DNA of 6,260 bases, taken from NCBI GenBank assembly GCA_902495455.1, contig CABUXJ010000051.1, positions 1-6,260 of the forward strand, in the 5' to 3' direction. Source of the DNA: an uncultured Prevotella sp. GTDB lineage: Bacteria > Bacteroidota > Bacteroidia > Bacteroidales > Bacteroidaceae. Shown here one piece after another: positions 1 through 6,068 of the stretch. Within the stretch, counting starts at the first letter, position 1; every line of letters begins with the position of its first letter. The notes under the pieces were generated by a model. The model worked only from the letters and a program-made list of their open reading frames with translations. It did no database searches and was not told the DNA's origin. The position numbers were made by a program, and so were the translations under genes.

Positions 1-20
1 AAATATTTGGTGTACATATA

Positions 21-52
21 CAAAGATACAAAAAATAATCGAAATACGCAAG
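21..52 (-). promoter_or_regulatory. Probable leftward promoter for a gene left of the window
   Basis: Read on the minus strand, bases 28-21 give TATCTTTG, a full match to the Bacteroidetes -7 element TAnnTTTG. Twenty bases upstream, at 52-49, is CTTG, one base off the -33 element TTTG. The spacing is normal for this promoter class. Transcription would start near base 14 and leave the window, so the target gene is not visible. The promoter call is inference from motif match and spacing. Confidence 0.5.
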
Positions 53-90
53 TATCTACCTGAAAATCATACAATTGGAAGAAATAAAAC

Positions 91-132
91 TAAGACAAAG
101 ATGTGTGCAGAGAGTAGCTTTCCAAGGAGGGG
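91..132 (+). repeat. Direct repeat A, copy 1
   Basis: This segment (starts TAAGACAAAG, contains GTGTGC and GAGAGTAGCTTTC, ends AAGGAGGGG) recurs at 279-321 with only a few differences, including one inserted G. It lies in non-coding DNA upstream of the first gene. In the second copy, repeat A runs directly into repeat B. Here the two are separated by an inserted palindromic element. Confidence 0.8.
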
Positions 133-212
133 TTAGGGGTGGTTGGTCATCCGCGGTCATTCAAAATAATGATTTTCAATAAGTTATCATCAACCACCCC
201 TAACCCCTCCTT
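124..212. repeat. 89-bp palindromic (MITE-like) element with 22-bp inverted repeats
   Basis: Bases 124-145 and 191-212 are perfect 22-bp inverted repeats (AAGGAGGGGTTAGGGG... against ...CCCCTAACCCCTCCTT) around a 45-bp centre. The centre itself contains CCGCGG and a small AAAAT/ATTTT hairpin (163-176). Compared with the compact repeat copy at 279-360, this piece is extra sequence, and a 9-bp AAGGAGGGG lies at both 124-132 and 216-224, as a target-site duplication would. No protein is encoded. It may be a miniature mobile element or a REP-like palindrome; the sequence alone does not decide. Confidence 0.65.
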
Positions 213-224
213 CGGAAGGAGGGG
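204..224. repeat. Short palindrome CCCCTCCTT-CGG-AAGGAGGGG
   Basis: Nine-base arms at 204-212 and 216-224 pair perfectly around a CGG loop. The right arm of the 89-bp element can therefore pair either with its distant partner at 124-132 or with this adjacent copy. It lacks a T-run on either side, so it is not a standard intrinsic terminator. Confidence 0.7.
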
Positions 225-263
225 AGTGAGATTAGCCCACTTAAAGACGTCCAAATGGGGTTG
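216..263 (+). repeat. Direct repeat B, copy 1
   Basis: The block starts AAGGAGGGGAGTGAGATTAG, continues through CCAAATGGGG and ends in GTTG. It recurs at 313-360 with about five substitutions. It is non-coding. Together with repeat A it forms a longer unit present twice upstream of the first gene. Confidence 0.75.
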
Positions 264-278
264 TTACGTTGTTTCTAA

Positions 279-360
279 TAAGACAAAGGATGTGTGCGGA
301 GAGTAGCTTTCGAAGGAGGGGACTGAGATTAGCCCACACAAAGACTTCCAAATGAGGTTG
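279..360 (+). repeat. Compact A+B repeat unit, copy 2
   Basis: Here repeat A (279-321) and repeat B (313-360) are fused and share a single AAGGAGGGG at 313-321. This shows what the unit looks like without the 89-bp palindrome found in the first copy. The A/B boundary is thus the apparent insertion point. No open reading frame of note crosses it. Confidence 0.75.
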
Positions 361-517
361 GTGTGTTGATGTAAACAGAGATAAAAGATGTGTAATTCAT
401 CACTCGAAATGTCGGATTACCCCCGGATTGCTTGTTGACGGTACACCCATTATGCTTGCTGTAGGTTAAAAAATGATTAAATCTCTGCGACAATCAAAAA
501 AATAGCGACGTTTTTCC
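361..517. other. Non-coding spacer between the repeats and the promoter
   Basis: I see no coding region, RNA gene or strong hairpin in this stretch. Bases 376-393 read ACAGAGATAAAAGATGTGT, which loosely echoes the start of repeat A and may be a decayed third copy. Together with bases 1-360 this makes more than 500 bases without a gene at the left of the window. Confidence 0.5.
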
Positions 518-548
518 TTTGTCCGTATAGATATTTGCACTATATTTG
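518..548 (+). promoter_or_regulatory. Bacteroidetes-type promoter of the first unit
   Basis: TTTG at 518-521 and TATATTTG at 541-548 match the -33 (TTTG) and -7 (TAnnTTTG) elements of the Bacteroidetes primary sigma factor, with a 19-base spacer. Transcription should start near 555, giving a leader of about 35 bases rich in A and T before the ATG at 589. No operator or riboswitch is apparent between promoter and start. Confidence 0.8.
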
Positions 549-588
549 CGGCATTATTAATAATAATCTTTAAAATAAGTGTTTTATT

Positions 589-2702
589 ATGAAACAACTC
601 TACATGTTTAAGGCCCTCCTGATAGCCTGCATTATGATATTTTTCGGGGGGGTAATTTTGCGTTAGCGCAGACGACGGAGACCGTGATTATTTGGAGTGA
701 GGATTGGAGTTTTGCATCAAATGGTCAATTAGCTACGAATGTAACGAACGATAATGCGACTTATAGCGTAACCAATTCGGGATCGACTGTTTACACAACA
801 GGAACGATGTCTGCTGGTGGAAAATCTCCTGAACTTTTGATTAAAGCGAATGATAGTTGGACTGTTAAAATAAAAGATTTGAAAGGTTGTACCGGTGACT
901 TAACTCTAACTTATAAGTCAAATAGAACCTCTCCAACACTTACTGTCACAGCAAATGATAATACTGTAAAGATGTCGTCCACATCAACAACTAAAGAATA
1001 TACCGGTACAATTACATTATCCGAAACTGATACTGAGTTAACATTAGTATTCAAAGCCACGTCTAATTCCCGTATCGACGACGTCGTGTTGACGGGAACA
1101 ACAACCGGCGGCTCCGGTGGTGATGACCCCACAAAAATGACTCTGTCATTTGGTCCCAAAGCCGGCGAATATCCCGCTGCACAGAATGTCACTCTGACTT
1201 CTTCTGTTGATGGTGCAACGCTATATTACACAACTAACGGTGACGAACCGACAACAGAGTCTGCAAAATATACGGCAGCTATCCCCGTCACAATCAGCGG
1301 AACAACGATTAAGGCTCTTGCCGTAGCAGATGGTTACGAGAACGCAACAGCAGAAGCAGCATATACCATCAAGCCCGACCAGCCTAAGTTCAGCGAAGAG
1401 TCGAAGACATTCAAGGATCCGTTGGCCGTGACGCTGACCTTGCCCGAAACGGCTTCAGCCGGTGCTAAGATTCACTATGCGATAGGCGGAACAGCAACGG
1501 CCGAATCAGACGTTTACGACGGAACGCCAATCACAATCAGCGGCGAGAAGATTATTCTTCACGCTGTAGTGGTCGATGAATACGGCAATGTGGGCACGGA
1601 GAAGTATTGCACCTATACATATTCAGATGCCATCATCTTTGACTTTACGGCAAATCCGAATGTGTGGGGGATTGAGCCTGCAAGCGGCAATGGCAATACA
1701 AAAAGTAATACAGACGGCCAAGAGCTTGAAGTCTCTGGTGTTGTGTTGACGACAGCATCAGGAACGGGAACGTATAAGACCTGTATATATGGAACATCTT
1801 CATATGCTCTTCGAATGTATAAGGATGGCTCAATAACTCTGACCGCTCCTGCTAATTATGAAATTACATCTGTCACTTTCACAGGTTCGTCATTAAATAA
1901 TCTTAAGGAAGAGACTACAGGAACGGCCGTATCCACTACCAATAACAAATGGGAAGGAAGTGCACAGGCCATTACATTTGTTGCTCCTGGCAGTTGCCAA
2001 ATCAAGACTATATCCGTTACTCTGAAAAAAATGCCAGCCACCGGCACCTTCACCTTCACCGCTCAGGATGCTGAGGGCAACTACTACGCTACGTTCAGCA
2101 CTGACCATTATATCGTATTCCCGGAGGAAGTTGAGCTTTCCGTGGTGAACGGCATCAATGAAGACGGCACATTGAAGTACTTTGTTAAGACACCTGATGA
2201 AACACCTGTTACTGACGAAGTGGGATCCGTGAAAGGTAGTCTCGTTCCGAAAAACACCGGTGTGCTGCTGAAAAGCTCGAAAGCCGAAGTAACCTACTAT
2301 TTCCCCACGAGCGACGTTACAGGAAGCATTATCAGCTGGTTTAAGCCGGTAACGAATGAGGACGGTACGTTCGAGGGTCGCGAAGGCTACAAATATTATA
2401 AGTTGGCATACGACAACTATGCTGATAAGACAGGACTCGGCTTCTATTGGGGTGCGGAAAATGGTGCGCCGTTTAAGTCGAAGAAGGGTCTGGCCGTTCT
2501 CGAAGTGCCGGAAACGACAACTTCCGGAGCAGCTCCGACACACTTCCTCATCGGCGGCGGCACGGACGGCATCAGCAACGTCAAGAGCGACGTGAAGGCT
2601 GACAAGGACGGCGTCATCTACAACATCGCCGGACAGCGCGTCAACGCAGCCACAAAGCCCGGACTCTATATCATCGGCGGCAAGAAGGTCGTTGTCAAAT
2701 AA
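589..2702 (+). CDS. Large secreted multidomain protein with C-terminal sorting-like tail; frameshift in signal peptide
   Basis: Function is not recognised; an exported, possibly glycan-binding or adhesive protein is inferred. The ATG at 589 opens a good signal peptide (MKQLYMFKALLIACIMIFF) placed 35 bases after the promoter. In the sequence as given, this frame meets TAG at 664-666. The body lies in another frame, which contains the end of the signal peptide (NFALA, then QTTET). A run of seven G (646-652) sits at the junction; eight or five G would join the frames into about 704 residues. In order, the body has a beta-sandwich-like domain (about 690-1095), a Gly-rich linker, two chitobiase/hexosaminidase C-terminal-like repeats (1137-1370 and 1371-1628, the first with 'ATLYYTTNGDEPT'), a second beta-sandwich (1629-2035), a 'YYATFS' region with 'VPKNTGVLL' (2037-2595), and a tail (2610-2699, 'VIYNIAGQRV', 'GLYIIGGKK'). 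Without the shift, a GTG at 684 could start only a protein without an export signal. The domain names are from memory of sequence patterns. Confidence 0.8.
646..652 (+). repeat. G7 homopolymer at the frame break
   Basis: Seven consecutive G follow TTTTTC inside the signal-peptide coding region. Reading from the ATG at 589 through the tract leads to a TAG 12 bases past its end. One more G, or two fewer, puts the ATG in frame with the long downstream reading frame. Homopolymers of this length are prone to strand slippage in vivo and also to sequencing or assembly error. Confidence 0.85.
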
Positions 2703-2747
2703 AACAAGAACAAAGAATAATAAAAGAATAAAAAAAACGAAATGACA

Positions 2748-2924
2748 ATGAAGAAATATATCAAGCCCGAAATAACCGTTGTGGACATCGAGACGGAAAG
2801 CATCATGCAGGCTTCCGGCAACTTGGATAAACTTACCGATTCGCGTCCGACCTATGACGACGATGCGAACAACTTCTCCAAAGGTCACACCGACATCTGG
2901 GGATTTGACGAGGATGAAGACTAA
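2748..2924 (+). CDS. Small acidic protein of unknown function (Prevotella-type 'MKKYIKPEI' family)
   Basis: This 58-residue product (MKKYIKPEITVVDIETES...) is unrecognised as to function. I chose the second of two in-frame ATGs (2742 and 2748) because similar short Bacteroidales proteins, as I remember them, begin MKKY.KPE. The N-terminal third is basic then hydrophobic, followed by 'SIMQASGN'. The rest is polar and acidic, ending 'DIWGFDEDED'. There is no signal peptide or membrane helix, though an N-terminal leader with a cleavage point near ASG is conceivable. It begins 45 bases after the large secreted protein through an A-rich spacer and is followed by a strong terminator, so the two are probably cotranscribed. 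Possible roles are a peptide precursor, a chaperone-like partner or a regulator; none is demonstrated. Confidence 0.75.
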   Translation: MKKYIKPEITVVDIETESIMQASGNLDKLTDSRPTYDDDANNFSKGHTDIWGFDEDED

Positions 2925-2970
2925 TCACTCCCTCCGGCGGTAACGACACCGCGAGGACAACTCACTATGG

Positions 2971-3017
2971 CTGCGGCCGAAGAGACGACAAACGCTCTTC
3001 GGCCGCAGTCGCTTTTT
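2971..3017 (+). terminator. Strong intrinsic terminator after the first unit
   Basis: A perfect 14-bp stem (CTGCGGCCGAAGAG at 2971-2984 with CTCTTCGGCCGCAG at 2995-3008) closes a 10-base loop. Wobble pairs can extend its base, and it is followed by TTTTT at 3013-3017. It lies 46 bases past the stop of the small acidic gene and separates the two transcription units. Confidence 0.88.
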
Positions 3018-3030
3018 AGAGCCGCTGTTG

Positions 3031-3065
3031 CTTTCGCATGGAGACCACGGCCTTTTGCATGGAGA
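3031..3065 (+). repeat. Short direct repeat CTTTYGCATGGAGA
   Basis: CTTTCGCATGGAGA at 3031-3044 and CTTTTGCATGGAGA at 3052-3065 differ at one base and are offset by 21 bases. They lie in the non-coding gap between the terminator and the next promoter. The role is unknown; this may simply be decayed intergenic repeat DNA. Confidence 0.5.
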
Positions 3066-3095
3066 GTTGACGCCGATGTGCCATCCACACAGTCT

Positions 3096-3112
3096 CCTCC
3101 CCTTTGGGGAGG
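3096..3112. repeat. Palindrome CCTCCCC-TTT-GGGGAGG
   Basis: Seven-base arms pair perfectly around TTT in the 361-base gap between the first and second units (2925-3285). On the minus strand the surroundings (CCCACCCGACCTCCCC... then AGACTGTGTGG) resemble the G-rich palindrome family at 124-224. It is therefore probably a diverged member of the same dispersed family. It lacks a T-run. Confidence 0.5.
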
Positions 3113-3174
3113 TCGGGTGGGGCTTCCTGTCGGATAGGCTTTGACCTTGTTCGTAATCGTTTACGTCTAAAAAC

Positions 3175-3217
3175 TTTGCCGTGGTAGACCGACAATCGGA
3201 TTTTTGCCGTAAATTTG
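3175..3217 (+). promoter_or_regulatory. Probable promoter of the second unit
   Basis: Two overlapping candidates exist. TAAATTTG at 3210-3217 is a perfect -7 element but has no TTTG at the proper distance upstream. Alternatively, TTTG at 3175-3178 lies 20 bases before GATTTTTG (3199-3206), a -7 element with one mismatch. Either would give a leader of roughly 60-75 bases before the ATG at 3286. The position directly upstream of the gene, after a strong terminator, supports a promoter here, but which element is used is unclear. Confidence 0.5.
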
Positions 3218-3285
3218 TCATCTGAATAATCAGACCTTGTCATACTACAACCGGATTCTACAAAACCAAAAACATATCACACATT

Positions 3286-3642
3286 ATGAAACGATTACCT
3301 ATCTTATTGTCCTCTCTCCTCATGGGCGCGACCGCTTCATGGGCGGACATGGGACAGACCGTCACTATCGACGGAACGGTGGTAGCAAAGTTCGCCAGCG
3401 GACTGACCTTCGACGGCGACAACGTCATTCTCACCTTTGAGGACGGCACGAGCCGGACAGCCGACATGTCGCTCGTCTCCATCGACCTGACATACGACGG
3501 CACGGCCATCACCGAAGTCACGACCGACAGTGAGGCCGCAACGCGCGTCTACACCATCAGCGGCCAGTATGTCGGAACAACGACGGAAGGACTGCCCGGC
3601 GGACTCTATATCGTGGGCGGCAAGAAAACAATAATCCACTAA
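3286..3642 (+). CDS. Small secreted beta-rich protein with C-terminal sorting-like tail
   Basis: The 118-residue product starts with a signal peptide (MKRLPILLSSLLMGATASWA, cleavage likely before DMGQ). The mature part is only about 98 residues. About 65 of these form a beta-rich segment with 'LTFDGDNVILTFEDGTS' and 'DMSLVSIDLTY'. The rest is a tail from about base 3544 ('VYTISGQYV', then 'GGLYIVGGKK') of the same type as in the large secreted protein upstream. Similar tails are widespread in Prevotella secreted proteins and resemble, without proving, type IX secretion C-terminal signals. No catalytic motif is visible. The stop codon overlaps by one base an ATG that is in frame with the pectate lyase, so the two genes are surely cotranscribed. 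It may be an accessory or carbohydrate-surface protein for the lyase; that is inference. Confidence 0.85.
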   Translation: MKRLPILLSSLLMGATASWADMGQTVTIDGTVVAKFASGLTFDGDNVILTFEDGTSRTADMSLVSIDLTYDGTAITEVTTDSEAATRVYTISGQYVGTTTEGLPGGLYIVGGKKTIIH

Positions 3643-3649
3643 TGCAGCA

Positions 3650-3656
3650 GAAAGGA
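3650..3656 (+). promoter_or_regulatory. Possible ribosome binding site of the pectate lyase
   Basis: GAAAGGA ends nine bases before the ATG at 3666. An upstream in-frame ATG at 3642 would add eight polar residues (MQQKGNTR) ahead of the signal peptide. The purine-rich site and the normal signal peptide both favour 3666. Bacteroidetes depend little on such sites, so the weight is modest. Confidence 0.4.
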
Positions 3657-3665
3657 AACACGAGA

Positions 3666-6068
3666 ATGAAGAAGTTTACACATTATTATATATATAGCAT
3701 CCTCGCGTCAGTGATGATGCTTTCGGCCGCCACGGCCACAGCCCAGACATGGGACTTCTCGTCTGTCAGCGCCACCGACAAGGCCAACCTCGCCGCCGAC
3801 GCCGCCGGCTGGACACACGACACGTCGTCGAGCAACGACCGCTACACGAACGTCGGGACGTATGACGCCGAGCCGCTCAAGGCCAACGGCGCCGAACTGG
3901 AGTTCACCCGCGGCATGCTCTTCACCATCACGGCAGCCGACGCCGTGCGAGTCGACATCAAGGGCAAGCGCATGGCGATGAACAAGGCGCTGACCATCAC
4001 GCTCAAAGACCTGAAGGCCGGCGACAAGCTGACCATGAAGTGCAAGACGTCGAAGTCGGGCACGGCACGCGGCGTCAACGTCACCAACCTCACGCCGGAG
4101 AGCGGTTCGTTCAACTCGACTTCGGCCGACGACCAGACCAACGTGGCCACCGTCACGGCCGACGGCGACGTCACACTGACCAACACGGGCGGACTCTATG
4201 TCTACGCCATCAGCGTCACCGACCCCTCGGGCGGCGGCGACACGCCGGTTCCGGGCGGCGACGACCACTCGACGACGCTCAACACGACGCGCAGTCAGGC
4301 TCAACAGACGACGGCCGGCAACGTCATCAAATACTACAACACGGCCGACGTGGCCGGCATCGCCATCGACCGCACTGCCGGAACGGTCACCGTGACACCG
4401 AAGTCGGGCGACTGGACGGATGTCTTCACACGTTCGGTGAGCAACATCGCCTTCTCCAAAGCGTCGCAGACGGGCGGCGGCTCGGACATCGAAAACACCG
4501 GAGTGGTCATCACCCGCGCCGACGGATGGAACGAGTCTGTATATGCCGAGTGGCAACTGCTCGACGGAGCGACATCATATAAGGTATATGTCAAGGGCGG
4601 AAAGCACGCCGATTGGACTGCCGTCGACCGCGAACTCGTCCGCAACTACGGCACTTATGGACGTGTCGACGTGGTCGGTCTGACGGCTGCGGCAGGTTAC
4701 GCGCTGAAGGTTGTGCCCGTCATCGGCGGCGCAGAGGATGAGACGAAGGCCAGCACGGCGTCGGGAATGACCGTCAGGAGCTATGACCGCTCGGGCTTCG
4801 CACACTTCAACAACAGCGGTGTTGGAGCATACGAGGACGACGGAACGCTCAAGACCACGGCCCGCGTGATATACGTTACGGCCCAAACGGCCAAGACGGT
4901 GACGCTCGATGTCATCACTGGAAAGAACGACAAGACGGAGACGTTCACCGGTTTGCAGGCCATCATCAACGCTTATCAGAAGGGACTGGAGACCCGTCCG
5001 CTTGATGTCCGCATCGTCGGAACCGTCCGCGACACGGACATGGACTCGTTCGGAAGCTCAGCTGAGGGTCTGCAGGTGAAGGGAAAGAACAACACGACGC
5101 CGATGAACATCACCATAGAGGGTGTCGGTGAGGATGCCGCCATCTGGGGCTTCGGCATGCTGCTGCGCAATGCGGTAAGCGTCGAGTTGCGCAACTTCGC
5201 CGTCATGCTCTGCATGGACGACTGCATCTCGCTCGACACGGACAACAAATATTGCTGGGTTCACCATATCGACCTCATGTATGGCAACACCGGCGGCGAC
5301 AGCGACCAGGCAAAGGGCGACGGCTCGATTGACATCAAGAGCGACTCGCAGTATATCACCGTGGCCTACTGCCACTTCCTCGACTGCGGAAAGACGTCGC
5401 TCTGCGGTATGAAGAGCGAGTCCGGACCTAACTATATCGACTACCATCACAACTGGTTTGACCATAGCGATTCGCGCCATCCGCGTGTCCGCACGATGAC
5501 CGTACACGTTTGGAACAACTACTATGACGGTTGCGCCAAGTACGGCGTGGGCGCGACGATGGGCTCGAGCGTATTTGTGGAGAACAACTATTTCCGCGGA
5601 ACGAAGGACCCGATGATGATCTCCAAGCAGGGAACGGACGCCAAGGGCGACGGCACTTTCTCGGGAGAGAACGGCGGTATGATAAAGAGCTACGGCAACG
5701 TGTACGCCGAGAAGGGCGCAAGCAGCAACTATACCGTTATCACCCATCATGAGAGTGCTACCGATTTCGACTGCTACGAGGCTGCCACACGCGACGAGCA
5801 GGTGCCTTCCGCATATAAGGCTCTCGTGGGCGGAACGACTTACAACAACTTCGACACCGACCCGTCGCTCATCTACAAATATACTCCCGCCGCCGCGACG
5901 GACGTCCCCGCTGTCGTAACAGGCTACTGGGGAGCTGGCCGTCTGAACAAGGGCGACTTCCACTGGACATTCAACAATGCCCTCGATGACACCGACTATT
6001 CCGTCATCACGGAGATGAAGAACGCTCTGAAGAACTATCAGAGCAAGCTCGTGGGAATCTTTGAATGA
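3666..6068 (+). CDS. Secreted polysaccharide lyase family 1 pectate lyase
   Basis: This 800-residue enzyme should cleave homogalacturonan (pectate) by calcium-dependent beta-elimination after export. Signal peptide: residues 1-27 (MKKFTHYYIYSILASVMMLS, ending ATATAQ). Then come a beta-sandwich-like domain (about 28-190), a Gly-rich linker (about 190-210), a fibronectin-III-like domain (about 280-375, with 'YAEWQLLDGATSYKVYVKG'), the linker motif 'YDRSGFAHF' (373-381), and the beta-helix lyase domain (about 426-800). Landmarks of the latter, compared with Erwinia PelC from memory: D519 (PelC D131), D552 and D556 (E166, D170), K576 in 'GKTSLCG' (K190), R604 and R609 in 'RHPRVR' (catalytic R218, R223), 'HVWNNYY' (614-620) and 'ENNYF' (639-643). 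The D552-for-E166 change and M517 at the D129 position are unusual. The protein ends 'YQSKLVGIFE' without the sorting-like tail of its neighbours. The CAZy subfamily cannot be assigned here. Confidence 0.93.
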   Translation: MKKFTHYYIYSILASVMMLSAATATAQTWDFSSVSATDKANLAADAAGWTHDTSSSNDRYTNVGTYDAEPLKANGAELEFTRGMLFTITAADAVRVDIKGKRMAMNKALTITLKDLKAGDKLTMKCKTSKSGTARGVNVTNLTPESGSFNSTSADDQTNVATVTADGDVTLTNTGGLYVYAISVTDPSGGGDTPVPGGDDHSTTLNTTRSQAQQTTAGNVIKYYNTADVAGIAIDRTAGTVTVTPKSGDWTDVFTRSVSNIAFSKASQTGGGSDIENTGVVITRADGWNESVYAEWQLLDGATSYKVYVKGGKHADWTAVDRELVRNYGTYGRVDVVGLTAAAGYALKVVPVIGGAEDETKASTASGMTVRSYDRSGFAHFNNSGVGAYEDDGTLKTTARVIYVTAQTAKTVTLDVITGKNDKTETFTGLQAIINAYQKGLETRPLDVRIVGTVRDTDMDSFGSSAEGLQVKGKNNTTPMNITIEGVGEDAAIWGFGMLLRNAVSVELRNFAVMLCMDDCISLDTDNKYCWVHHIDLMYGNTGGDSDQAKGDGSIDIKSDSQYITVAYCHFLDCGKTSLCGMKSESGPNYIDYHHNWFDHSDSRHPRVRTMTVHVWNNYYDGCAKYGVGATMGSSVFVENNYFRGTKDPMMISKQGTDAKGDGTFSGENGGMIKSYGNVYAEKGASSNYTVITHHESATDFDCYEAATRDEQVPSAYKALVGGTTYNNFDTDPSLIYKYTPAAATDVPAVVTGYWGAGRLNKGDFHWTFNNALDDTDYSVITEMKNALKNYQSKLVGIFE

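Noticed and set aside
91..360. CRISPR array
   Set aside because: Only two long, imperfect repeat units with a palindromic insertion. There are no regular spacers and no cas genes.
640..660. Programmed -1 ribosomal frameshifting on the G tract
   Set aside because: Zero-frame codons are GGG GGG GTA after TTC, so slippage by one base does not give the ideal X XXY YYZ re-pairing. I saw no evident downstream stimulatory stem. DNA or transcript slippage, or sequence error, is more likely.
684..686. GTG start for the large secreted protein
   Set aside because: It would begin after the signal-peptidase site and so drop the export signal. It sits far from the promoter-proximal ATG, and sequence upstream in the same frame (NFALAQTTET) is clearly part of a signal peptide.
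1893..2888. 331-codon open frame on the minus strand
   Set aside because: It lies opposite the well-supported large secreted protein and the small acidic gene. Its translation is a low-quality mix rich in V, F, S and C with no recognisable domain, and no promoter precedes it. It is best read as a codon-bias shadow.
2925..3243. 98- and 75-codon minus-strand frames in the gap between the two units
   Set aside because: They cross the terminator hairpin and the palindrome, are rich in R, S and K, overlap each other in different frames and have no promoter-like site. I treat the gap as non-coding.
3642..3644. Upstream ATG as start of the pectate lyase
   Set aside because: It adds eight polar residues before a normal signal peptide. 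The ATG at 3666 has a purine-rich site at a suitable distance.
3708..4556. 282-codon minus-strand and 180-codon plus-strand frames overlapping the lyase N-terminus
   Set aside because: High GC lowers the number of stop codons in all frames here. The translations are R/H/G/V-rich and unlike real proteins, and the lyase frame has a signal peptide and domains.
5058..5963. 301-codon open frame on the minus strand inside the lyase gene
   Set aside because: Opposite the conserved beta-helix domain, with a V/A/R-rich translation and no motifs. The conserved lyase residues prove the plus strand is coding.
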